Positions 26,222 to 33,560 of a DNA stretch of 59,287 nucleotides are shown here, one piece after another (within the stretch, counting starts at the first letter, position 1; every line of letters begins with the position of its first letter). Below the pieces are notes generated by a model, which saw nothing but the letters and a program-made list of their open reading frames with translations, was not told where the DNA came from and ran no database searches. The stretch covers positions 1-59,287 of the forward strand of contig NZ_SMZJ02000011.1 in the NCBI RefSeq assembly GCF_004358095.2, written 5' to 3'. The DNA is from Seonamhaeicola sediminis. GTDB taxonomy: Bacteria > Bacteroidota > Bacteroidia > Flavobacteriales > Flavobacteriaceae. The position numbers were made by a program, and so were the translations under genes.

Positions 26222-27004
26222 TCATTTAAGCAACCGAAACCAATCTTTTAATGCTAAATTTAGTCTTAATATTTCATCTTGAGGAAGTAATACAGAGTGG
26301 GCTATTGAATTTCTAAGAACATTTAAATCTTTAGTGATTTTATTAAAATCCTCAATGTTCTTGAGTATATCGGAAAAAAGATTCCAATTAGACTTAACTA
26401 TAATTCTTAATTCTCCAAAAGTTGTATAATCTATTTTATTTAAAGATTTTTTTGAGTAAATCCCTGAGTTTTCTTTATCTATTTTGGTTTTAACATTACT
26501 CTGGATATTGGTACTTATCCTTAAATTCCACCAATCATTCCCAAACGACTCCCGCATCTTTGTCTGAATCAAATTCCTTATGGATTTTTCTAAACAGTAA
26601 ATTAGCTTGTAATAATCTGCCATTTGCTCTGCCTCAATTGTTAAGTCTTTAGGAAAATCAAATTCAGTGAGGTCAATATTGTTACTATCGTTGACCTTAA
26701 TTTTCTTATGAACACTATGAATCTTTGGAGATTTTGAGAAATATCTTTGGTATGCCTTAATGGCATTTCTGTAAGTTCCATGACCAATATTTCCAAATTC
26801 AGAATATTTACCTTTTAGGTCGTACAGATTAGCAAACTGTTTTAAAAGATATCCGTTATCAAGCTCATATAAATCAATCTTTTGGGGTTTAACGGAAGAT
26901 AGATGTTCAGATAATTTATGAATTGTTCTAGAATAAGTTTTGGCTGTAGTGGGGCTCTTGTTTTCAACTTCTATCAACCAATTCAAAAACTTTTCTTCTC
27001 TCAT
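26222..27004 (-). CDS. HEPN (Swt1-like) protein with integrase-like SAM N-terminal domain
   Basis: In this 260-residue protein residues 1-95 look like the core-binding (SAM-like) domain of tyrosine recombinases (FLNWLIEVENKSPTTAKTYS, later TYRNAIKAYQRYF), with no catalytic domain after it. Residues about 125-260 form a HEPN domain of the Swt1-like type (YKLIYCLEKSIRNLIQTKM, FGNDWW) with the RNase signature R-x4-H at Arg231-His236 (LRNSIAH). HEPN proteins with this motif are often RNases of toxin-antitoxin or abortive-infection systems. It lies at the very edge of the element between the integrase and attR. I infer a stability or defence toxin; no separate antitoxin gene is obvious. Confidence 0.7.
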   Translation of the reverse strand: MREEKFLNWLIEVENKSPTTAKTYSRTIHKLSEHLSSVKPQKIDLYELDNGYLLKQFANLYDLKGKYSEFGNIGHGTYRNAIKAYQRYFSKSPKIHSVHKKIKVNDSNNIDLTEFDFPKDLTIEAEQMADYYKLIYCLEKSIRNLIQTKMRESFGNDWWNLRISTNIQSNVKTKIDKENSGIYSKKSLNKIDYTTFGELRIIVKSNWNLFSDILKNIEDFNKITKDLNVLRNSIAHSVLLPQDEILRLNLALKDWFRLLK

Positions 27005-27043
27005 TACAATTAAATAATATGCAAATCAAAGATAATTAAAAAC

Positions 27044-27150
27044 TGCAACCTTTTTAATTTAGATTGCAACCTCTTATGCAACCTTTTTCTATCAAAAAAC
27101 TTGGCAAGTTGACTTTTAGAGGGAAAATGCACATAATGCACACAATGCAG
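27044..27150. repeat. Two families of short direct repeats next to attR
   Basis: TGCAACCT occurs three times (27044-27051, 27065-27072, 27077-27084). AATGCACA/AATGCAG then occurs three times with a 9-bp period (27126, 27135, 27144). They lie between the HEPN gene and attR, where arm-type integrase or Xis binding sites would be expected. Binding is inferred from position and repetition. Confidence 0.55.
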
Positions 27151-27169
27151 TTATACCAAAGAATAAGGC

Positions 27170-27237
27170 ACAAAAAAAGCCCAAACTACATTTGTAATTT
27201 AGGCTTTTTGGTGGTCCCACCTGGGCTCGAACCAGGG
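27170..27237. repeat. attR: 68-bp repeat forming the 3' end and terminator of tRNA-Met
   Basis: This copy matches 3223-3290 except for two bases. It supplies the T-arm, acceptor 3' strand, encoded CCA and terminator of the functional tRNA. Identity ends at 27237 on the tRNA side, just at the T-stem, so crossover occurred within the T-arm to terminator segment. Confidence 0.9.
27172..27208 (-). terminator. tRNA-Met terminator
   Basis: On the minus strand AGCCTAAATTAC and GTAGTTTGGGCT form a stem with two C-A mismatches and a short loop, followed by seven T. It directly follows the encoded CCA. The same hairpin is duplicated in attL. Confidence 0.75.
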
Positions 27238-27285
27238 ACTTTCTGATTATGAGTCAGATACTCTAACCAACTGAGTTATAGGACC
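27209..27285 (-). tRNA. tRNA-Met (CAT anticodon)
   Basis: The minus-strand sequence folds as a full cloverleaf. The acceptor is GGTCCTA with TGGGACC, including one G-T pair. The D-arm contains AGTTGGTTAGA. The anticodon stem is TCTGA/TCAGA with loop CTCATAA, giving anticodon CAT. The T-arm is CCTGGTTCGAGCCCAGG, followed by discriminator A and an encoded CCA at 27209-27211. A CAT anticodon can also belong to lysidine-modified tRNA-Ile; elongator Met is more likely from the overall sequence. It is the integration site of the 24-kb element, and its 3' part lies in attR. Confidence 0.93.
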
Positions 27286-27361
27286 TATTGCATATAAGCT
27301 GCAATCCTATTTAAATAAGAGTGTGCAATATTACTACATATTTTAAAATCCTACAAGATAT

Positions 27362-27766
27362 TTATTGCTTTATCTCTTGGCATAACTCTATTAACACGCC
27401 ATTGGTACTTTTAGGATGTAAAAAAGCTACCAACTTATTGTCTGCGCCCCTTTTTGGAGTTTCATTTAAAACTTTAAAACCTTCTTCTTTTAGCCGTTTA
27501 ATTTCTGCTTCAATATCATCTACATCAAACGCAATATGATGAATGCCTTCGCCCTTTTTCTCAATAAATTTAGCTATTGGACTATCCGCTTTGGTGGCCT
27601 CTAATAGTTCAATTTTATTTACACCAACTTTAAAAAATGATGTTTTTACTCCTTCACTTTCAACTGTTTCGGTTTTATAACTCGCTTTGCCAAATAGCTT
27701 AGAAAACAACTCGTTAGAAGATGTTATATCTTTAACGGCTATTCCTATATGTTCAATTTTGTTCAT
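27362..27766 (-). CDS. mce: Methylmalonyl-CoA epimerase
   Basis: This 134-residue VOC/glyoxalase-fold protein begins MNKIEHIGIAVKDI and has the family features EGIHHIAFDVDDI and NGVLIELCQ. The His in the first strand, the His in GIHHIAF and the final Glu in VLIELC are placed as the metal ligands. It interconverts (R)- and (S)-methylmalonyl-CoA in propionate metabolism. Full length for the family. It is divergent from rbfA, and this gene order is common in Flavobacteriaceae. Confidence 0.93.
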   Translation of the reverse strand: MNKIEHIGIAVKDITSSNELFSKLFGKASYKTETVESEGVKTSFFKVGVNKIELLEATKADSPIAKFIEKKGEGIHHIAFDVDDIEAEIKRLKEEGFKVLNETPKRGADNKLVAFLHPKSTNGVLIELCQEIKQ

Positions 27767-27875
27767 GATGTTTCTTTCACAGAAAGGTACAAAGTAATTG
27801 TGAACAATCTTAATCTATAACTAATAACGTATAATAAAAGATGATATTCTTTAAAATATCCTTTATTTTTGCACT

Positions 27876-28271
27876 ATGGAAGAAACTCAAAGACAGAAAA
27901 AAATAGCATCGGTTTTACAACGAGATTTGGTTGATGTACTTCAAAGAGCAGCAACTGATGGTGGATTGAAAGGTATCCTTATTTCTGTTACTAAAGTTAA
28001 GGTAACAGTAGACTTGTCTGTTGCTAAAGTTTATTTAAGTATTTTTCCTAATAATAAAGCCAAAGAACTTCTTGAAGGTATTAGGGCAAATACAACTTCC
28101 ATACGCCATGAGTTGGCACAACGCACTAAAAATCAACTTAGACGCATGCCTTCTCTTGAGTTTTTTATTGATGATTCCCTTGAATATATTGATAATATTG
28201 AGCGTTCTTTAAAAGGATTAGATAATCCTATTAACAACCCCGATTTATTAGATAAAAGAAAAAAGTCTTAG
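27876..28271 (+). CDS. rbfA: 30S ribosome-binding factor A
   Basis: This 131-residue KH-fold protein (RQKKIASVLQRDLVDVLQRA, later KVYLSIFPN and RHELAQRTKNQLRRMPSLEF) helps late maturation of the 30S subunit. Length and motif order are normal. A TATTTTTG box (27864-27871) sits only 4 bp before the ATG, so the mRNA may be nearly leaderless if that box is used. Its stop codon abuts the TTG start of the permease gene. Confidence 0.95.
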   Translation: MEETQRQKKIASVLQRDLVDVLQRAATDGGLKGILISVTKVKVTVDLSVAKVYLSIFPNNKAKELLEGIRANTTSIRHELAQRTKNQLRRMPSLEFFIDDSLEYIDNIERSLKGLDNPINNPDLLDKRKKS

Positions 28272-29486
28272 TTGAATGTTGCATTATATATAGCCAAACG
28301 TTATCTGCGCTCCAAGAGCTCTAACAACGCTATAAATTTCATTACCTATTTTGCGCTTTTTGGCGTTATTATTGGGTCTGCTTCTTTGTTTATTGTGCTG
28401 TCTGGTTTTGCCGGTTTAAAAGATTTTACTTTAGAATTTTCAAATATTGTAGACCCAGATTTAACCGCAAAAGCCGCCTCTGGAAAATCATACTATCTTT
28501 CTGATGATGACCTCTTAAAACTTAATAATTTAGAAGAAGTAGCCCTCTTTTCTAAGATTATTGAAGAGCGCGTTTTAATTACTTCTGATGAAAAAACAAG
28601 TTTAGCCTTTATAAAAGGGGTTGATGCCAATTACCAAAAGGTGGTTAACATTGAATCTAAAATAGACTATGGCAGTTGGCTAGACCAAAAATCGAATCAA
28701 ATGGTTGCTGGTTGGGGTATTGCAAATAATTTATCTATTGGGGTTTTAGACTTCACAAAATCTCTAAATATTTATGTGCCTAAACCAGGTAAGAAGCAGA
28801 TTACCTCTACTAAAAATGCCTTTAATAATGTGAGAGCCATTAATGTTGGGGTGTTTTACATCAATGAAAAACTTAATGATAATTATGTTTACACCTCCAT
28901 TGATTTGGCACAAAAACTTTTAAACTATGAATCCAACCAAGTGTCTGCTTTAGAGTTTAAGTTAAATGAAAATGCAGATGAAGCCATAGCCAAACAAAAA
29001 CTGCAACAAATTTTAGGCAACAAAGTTATTATAAAAAACAGAGCCCAGTTAAATGATGCGCTTTACAAAATGTTAAACACCGAATATCTTGCAGTCTATC
29101 TCATTTTTACCTTGGTTTTAATCATAGCCTTTTTTAACATCATTGGTTCTTTAATTATGATGATGCTCGATAAAAAACAAAGCTTAAATACTTTGTTCAA
29201 TCTTGGTGTTCATATAAAAGATATTCGTAAAATTTTCTTTTTACAAGGTAGTTTAATGAGTATTATTGGAGGCTTTATAGGTATCCTATTAGGTTTACTG
29301 CTTATTGTTAACCAACTTTACGGTCCTAATTTTTTAAAGGTTTATATCACACCAACCTTGGCGTACCCCACAAAAATTAAAATAGTAAACCTGTTTTTGG
29401 TTTTTATTACCATATCCGTTTTAGGTATTGTAGCTTCAAAAATAGCCTCGGCCAGAATTACAAGGGCTTTGGTGAAGAATAATTAG
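28272..29486 (+). CDS. FtsX/LolC-type ABC transporter permease
   Basis: This 404-residue membrane protein of the MacB/LolCE permease family has one N-terminal TM segment (about 22-45, FALFGVIIGSASLFIVLSGF), a periplasmic domain of about 220 residues, then three C-terminal TM segments (about 275-300, 320-345, 370-395). It probably moves lipoproteins or lipids out of the inner membrane with an ATPase encoded elsewhere. The start is TTG at 28272, immediately after the rbfA stop, and no in-frame ATG is near. Conserved linkage with rbfA is usual in this family of bacteria. Confidence 0.88.
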   Translation: MNVALYIAKRYLRSKSSNNAINFITYFALFGVIIGSASLFIVLSGFAGLKDFTLEFSNIVDPDLTAKAASGKSYYLSDDDLLKLNNLEEVALFSKIIEERVLITSDEKTSLAFIKGVDANYQKVVNIESKIDYGSWLDQKSNQMVAGWGIANNLSIGVLDFTKSLNIYVPKPGKKQITSTKNAFNNVRAINVGVFYINEKLNDNYVYTSIDLAQKLLNYESNQVSALEFKLNENADEAIAKQKLQQILGNKVIIKNRAQLNDALYKMLNTEYLAVYLIFTLVLIIAFFNIIGSLIMMMLDKKQSLNTLFNLGVHIKDIRKIFFLQGSLMSIIGGFIGILLGLLLIVNQLYGPNFLKVYITPTLAYPTKIKIVNLFLVFITISVLGIVASKIASARITRALVKNN

Positions 29487-29504
29487 TTGGGCAAGTTGCC
29501 ATTT

Positions 29505-29665
29505 TAATGGCAAACAGGCTTTTGGTAGTCGCTTCACAATAAATTGTGAGAGCTCCAACAATACCGCAATCCTTCTTGCAAAAGCGATAGCAGTGTTAGC
29601 TTTTGTAAAATTTTAATCTATGATTTTACAAAACTTAAACGAATAGCGCGGTGGCTTGCCATTTG
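29505..29665. repeat. Structured intergenic region with several perfect hairpins
   Basis: Between the convergent permease and dusB genes are TTGCCATT/AATGGCAA, TCACAAT/ATTGTGA (29534-29549), and TTTTGTAAAAT/ATTTTACAAAA (29602-29634), plus a second TTGCCATTTGCC-like arm near 29655. This looks like a composite of a bidirectional terminator and a dispersed palindromic repeat. No reading frame is supported. Confidence 0.5.
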
Positions 29666-29674
29666 CCAAAAAAA

Positions 29675-30670
29675 TTAATGTGTAAACTGGTAATCGGCAA
29701 ACTTATCCAATACCTCATCAAAAGTAGCAAACACATCTTCGGGTTTATCGCTAGTTACCATTTTGGTGCGGTACTCTTTAAAGTGCGGAATACCTTTAAA
29801 GTAGTTGGTATAATGACGACGCGTTTCAAAAACACCTAAAACAGGTCCTTTCCAATCTATTGCCATTTGTAAATGCCTTCTAGCTGCTTCTACACGCTCT
29901 TCTAAAGAAATTGGTGCTAAATGCTCTCCTGTTTCAAAATAATGCTTAACCTGTTTAAAGAACCAAGGATTTCCAATACTGGCTCGACCAATCATAGCCC
30001 CATCTAGCCCAAACTTATCACGCATTAAAGCTGCTTTTTCAGGCGTATCAACATCGCCGTTTCCAAACACGGGAATGTGCATTCTTGGGTTATTTTTTAC
30101 CGCAGCAATCAGTTTCCAATCGGCACTTCCCTTGTACATCTGCGCGCGGGTTCTACCGTGAATAGAAATAGCTTTACAGCCTACATCTTGCAAGCGCTCA
30201 GCCACCTCAACAATTCTTATAGAATCATGATCCCAACCCAAACGGGTTTTAACAGTAATGGGCAAATTGGTACGCTTCACCATTTCTGCCGTGAGCTTTT
30301 CCATTAAACAAACATCCTTTAAAATGCCTGCACCAGCACCTTTACTCACTACCTTTTTTACGGGACACCCAAAGTTAATATCAATGATATCTGGATTCGA
30401 TTTTTCAACAATATCAATGGTTTGTAACATGCTATCTAAATTGGCTCCAAAAATTTGAATGCCTACAGGGCGCTCTTTTTCATAAATATCTAACTTCATA
30501 ACGCTCTTAGCAGCGTTACGTATTAAACCCTCACTAGACACAAATTCGGTATACACCACATCAGCACCTTGCTCTTTACATAAAGCACGAAACGGCGGAT
30601 CACTCACGTCTTCCATAGGTGCTAAAAGCAACGGAAAATCGGGCAATTCTATGTTGTCTATTTTTACCAC
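29675..30670 (-). CDS. dusB: tRNA-dihydrouridine synthase
   Basis: This 331-residue FMN-dependent TIM-barrel enzyme reduces uridine to dihydrouridine in tRNA D-loops. It shows LLLAPMEDVSDPPFR at the start of the barrel, the catalytic cysteine in INFGCPVKKVVSKGAG, the ITVKTRLGWD strand, the IHGRTRAQMY motif and the FMN phosphate site VFGNGDV. Full length for DusB. The start is GTG at 30670. It is monocistronic. Confidence 0.94.
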   Translation of the reverse strand: MVKIDNIELPDFPLLLAPMEDVSDPPFRALCKEQGADVVYTEFVSSEGLIRNAAKSVMKLDIYEKERPVGIQIFGANLDSMLQTIDIVEKSNPDIIDINFGCPVKKVVSKGAGAGILKDVCLMEKLTAEMVKRTNLPITVKTRLGWDHDSIRIVEVAERLQDVGCKAISIHGRTRAQMYKGSADWKLIAAVKNNPRMHIPVFGNGDVDTPEKAALMRDKFGLDGAMIGRASIGNPWFFKQVKHYFETGEHLAPISLEERVEAARRHLQMAIDWKGPVLGVFETRRHYTNYFKGIPHFKEYRTKMVTSDKPEDVFATFDEVLDKFADYQFTH

Positions 30671-30731
30671 AGCATGATTTTGGTTTGCAAAATTACTGTT
30701 TTTTATTCTACTTGATAAAAGATAATAAAAT

Positions 30732-31493
30732 TTACATTCCCATCCATTGCTTAATAGTTTCGTTATAACTACGCCCAGATGTAATACTTATTGCGCTCTT
30801 ATTATTTAGCGTAATAATAAATCTACTATTAAAATACGTTTGAATATCTTTTACATGGTCCTTGTTGATAATAATACCTCTATGAATGCGTAAAAAATTA
30901 TCAGGTAATTTCTGCTCTAACCCCGAAATTGTTTCTGTACTCAAATGATTTTGGAAGTCGCAATGTATGGTTACATAATTGTCATTGGCTTCAAAATAAA
31001 GTACATCTTCAAGTTTTATAAAAATGAGTTTATCTCTTTTCTTAACCGTTATAGAGGTCATTTTTTTAGGGGCTTTTTTATTTGAAATTTCCTTTAAAAC
31101 ATTAAGTATTTCATCTGTTGATTTACTTTTACTAAAGGTTTTTAGTTTTTCTACCGTTTTTTTAAGACGTTCCTGTTTTACCGGTTTTATCAAATAATCA
31201 ATGCTATTGGTCTCAAAGGCTTGTAGGGCATATTCGTCGTAAGCTGTACAGAACACTACCATGGGTATGGTTTGTAAATTTGCTAACAAATCAAAACCTG
31301 TTTGTCCGGGCATTTCAATATCTAAAAAGATAATATCTGGTGTTTGCCGTTCTATTTTTTCTTTGGCTTGGGTAACATTTTCGGCGGTGCCTATAACTTG
31401 AAACGTTTCAGGGAATGCTTTAAGCATATTTTTCAAACCTAATCTGGCAGGCGCTTCATCGTCTATTATTATAGTGGTGTACGGTGTATTCAT
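30732..31493 (-). CDS. LytTR-family response regulator
   Basis: This 253-residue regulator has a receiver domain at about 5-120 with acidic pocket DDE at 11-13 and phospho-acceptor Asp58 (IIFLDIEMPG), and a LytTR DNA-binding domain at about 150-250 (VLYFEANDNYVTIHC, FLRIHRGIIINKDHV). It is the partner of the histidine kinase encoded immediately upstream. I chose ATG at 31493, one base after the kinase stop, over a TTG that would overlap it. Confidence 0.93.
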   Translation of the reverse strand: MNTPYTTIIIDDEAPARLGLKNMLKAFPETFQVIGTAENVTQAKEKIERQTPDIIFLDIEMPGQTGFDLLANLQTIPMVVFCTAYDEYALQAFETNSIDYLIKPVKQERLKKTVEKLKTFSKSKSTDEILNVLKEISNKKAPKKMTSITVKKRDKLIFIKLEDVLYFEANDNYVTIHCDFQNHLSTETISGLEQKLPDNFLRIHRGIIINKDHVKDIQTYFNSRFIITLNNKSAISITSGRSYNETIKQWMGM

Positions 31494-31494
31494 A

Positions 31495-33381
31495 TTATAC
31501 AATTTCGGGTAGGGTTATCGTAATTACTTTCTTTGGCGTATTTATCCAATTTAGTGAAGCCTTATTGCCATAACTTAGCTTTAGCAAATCATAAACGGTT
31601 TGCAAGCCATGGCCACTTACCAAACCTTCTGGGAAATTGGGCCCATTATCGCTAACGGAAATCAACAACTTACTATCCTTTTTTTCAATTTTTAAATTAA
31701 TTTTTCCTTCCTCTTCATTTTTAGAAATGCCATGTTTTACAGCATTTTCTACCAGTGGTTGAATCAAAAACAAGGGTATCTCGTGATTTAAAAGGCTTTC
31801 ATCAACTTGAATACGAAACTGTAAACGCTCTCCAAAACGTATTTTTTCAATATCTAAATACGACGTTACCATATCTATTTCGTCTTTAACCGTACTCATT
31901 TTTTTGCCTTGTCGATTTATGGAATACTTAAATAATTCGGATAGTGAATGTGCCATTTTTTGGGTTTTACTTGCATCTATTGGTGCTAAACTAGCTATGG
32001 AGTTTAAAGAGTTATATAAAAAATGAGGGTTGATTTGGGATTGCAACAATTTAGTTTCTGCTTGGGCATGTAAAGTTTTTAAGTTGTTAATTTCAACGTC
32101 CTTTTCATTCACTAGCGACTGTGAATAATGGTTTAGGTAAATTAGAATTCCGCGACCAATTGATAAAAACCCATATAATAAAAACCCTGACCAATGATAT
32201 GATAATGTTGAAAGGGAACTGTCGTCTATAATAATTAATAAATAAGGCCAATAGAAAATTATAAACGTAAGTAATATTTTGAAGCCCAAACTTACACTAA
32301 ACCCCCAGGATTTCTTAATTATACGTTTTTCAAAAAACCAAAGCAGTAATGCTCCTAATGATGAAAAAATAATTGATGACAATATATCATCACTTATGTA
32401 ATCCATCCATTTTACGAACAAGCTGAAAGAAGTAAAATACTTATAAACCCTACTCAAACAAGCAAAGCAAATCATAATTAATAAAATTGGGAGAAAATAA
32501 TTTAGATACTCATATTTGAACTTCTTATAATGAAAAACACTGAATAGTAGAATAAAAAACAGAAGTCCTATGCCGCATATAATCAACCAAACTTTTTTCA
32601 AATAGTTGTCTTTATCTAAGAAATGATTGGCATATCTCCAGCCATAAACAACTTTCATGTATGCTTTTAAATCTTGTTCAAAATTTGGACTGTAGAATTT
32701 CTGCATGACAAGTTCGTCAGATAGACTAACATTTTGATTTATATAATCATCCGAGATATGAAAACTATTAGCAGATAAGATTTTAAAAATGACGTTTTTA
32801 AATATCTGGGCTCTTTCTTCAACATTAATTAATTCCAAAAAACTAAAATTCGTTTTAGAATTTAAATACCCTGCTAATTTAAATGGATAAGTTTGTGATT
32901 GGAATGTATTAAAAGTTTCATTGTCATCTACTCCAAGCATTGTTTCTATAGTAAACGGTCCTTTCTTATCAATTTGAGTTATTTTAAATTTGATAATATA
33001 AGGTTTCAAAAAATTAATTGAATAACCATTTACTATACTGTCCTTATCTATTTCATTGCGCTTTATATAACTTGAAAAATAATCTATTTCTAAATGGGGC
33101 AACAAGCCTTTAAAATATTGTAAAGTCTTGTCAAAGGCTAAACTATCTTTATCTACTGCGCCACTAAGTTTAAACAGAATAGGACCTTTATACTTTAAAA
33201 GTGTTTTTGATTTTGATATACCTCTACCATAAACCTGTGTTATAATACGTTCCCAAGTAGGGTCTTTCTGTTCGTTTAATTCATTTTTAAAAATCTTTTC
33301 ATTGATTGATTCAGAATTAGAAGAAACAATTGTAACATCAATTAATATCAATACAAGAACTAAAAAAAATAGGTTTTTCAT
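31495..33381 (-). CDS. LytS-like sensor histidine kinase
   Basis: This 628-residue kinase has an N-terminal signal or TM segment and an extracytoplasmic region (about 25-265) without a known sensor fold. Five or six TM segments (about 270-405) follow, then a short coiled coil (NEKDVEINNLKTLHAQAETK). The His_kinase domain has phospho-acceptor His453 in NPHFLYNSLNS, and the HATPase region has LVENAVKHG and SDNGPNFPEGLVSGHGL. With the LytTR regulator it forms a two-component pair in a two-gene leftward operon. The stimulus is unknown. Confidence 0.9.
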   Translation of the reverse strand: MKNLFFLVLVLILIDVTIVSSNSESINEKIFKNELNEQKDPTWERIITQVYGRGISKSKTLLKYKGPILFKLSGAVDKDSLAFDKTLQYFKGLLPHLEIDYFSSYIKRNEIDKDSIVNGYSINFLKPYIIKFKITQIDKKGPFTIETMLGVDDNETFNTFQSQTYPFKLAGYLNSKTNFSFLELINVEERAQIFKNVIFKILSANSFHISDDYINQNVSLSDELVMQKFYSPNFEQDLKAYMKVVYGWRYANHFLDKDNYLKKVWLIICGIGLLFFILLFSVFHYKKFKYEYLNYFLPILLIMICFACLSRVYKYFTSFSLFVKWMDYISDDILSSIIFSSLGALLLWFFEKRIIKKSWGFSVSLGFKILLTFIIFYWPYLLIIIDDSSLSTLSYHWSGFLLYGFLSIGRGILIYLNHYSQSLVNEKDVEINNLKTLHAQAETKLLQSQINPHFLYNSLNSIASLAPIDASKTQKMAHSLSELFKYSINRQGKKMSTVKDEIDMVTSYLDIEKIRFGERLQFRIQVDESLLNHEIPLFLIQPLVENAVKHGISKNEEEGKINLKIEKKDSKLLISVSDNGPNFPEGLVSGHGLQTVYDLLKLSYGNKASLNWINTPKKVITITLPEIV

Positions 33382-33449
33382 CACAGTAAATTTAAAATTT
33401 ATACCTCAAAAGAACCGAGATAAAAATCTTTTTAAAACCACTTTCTTGT

Positions 33450-33560
33450 AAACTGCAAATTTGGTTTGCAAACTGCATAATAAGGTTATTTGTAGTTTAC
33501 AATTCACAAACATATTTAACTATCTTTGCAGTCGCTGTTTTAAACAGCAACATTTGGACT
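33450..33560 (+). promoter_or_regulatory. lepA upstream region: -7 box and 15-bp palindrome
   Basis: TATCTTTG at 33521-33528 fits TAnnTTTG, but no TTG at proper spacing is seen. Immediately downstream GCTGTTT-T-AAACAGC (33534-33548) is a perfect palindrome that would form a hairpin at the very 5' end of the mRNA. Further up, TGCAAA/TTTGCA flank a short loop near 33455-33471. These could be an operator or a protective 5' hairpin. Confidence 0.45.

Larger units (their letters stand above)
3223..27237. mobile_element. Integrative element inserted in tRNA-Met(CAT), carrying a Dnd defence cluster
   Basis: The element is bounded by 68-bp direct repeats at 3223-3290 and 27170-27237 with two mismatches. 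The right copy is the 3' end and terminator of an intact tRNA gene, and the left copy is the displaced duplicate. A tyrosine integrase (24925-26127) sits close to the right end, as expected for tRNA-targeting elements. The predicted excised circle is about 23.9 kb. Cargo: a phosphorothioation modification and defence cluster in the left third, a phage-like recombination set in the middle (Sak4-like ATPase, helicase, DUF3871), a GIY-YIG nuclease, and a HEPN protein beside the integrase. No relaxase, VirB/Tra, capsid or terminase genes are visible, so it is not self-conjugative and could be mobilised or packaged only by a helper (inference). Confidence 0.9.

Noticed and set aside
3223-27237. Conjugative transposon or prophage
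   Set aside because: No relaxase, coupling protein, T4SS, capsid, portal or terminase gene is visible.
27064-27246. 60-aa plus-strand frame
   Set aside because: It runs through the iterons, the terminator and the 3' part of the tRNA gene.
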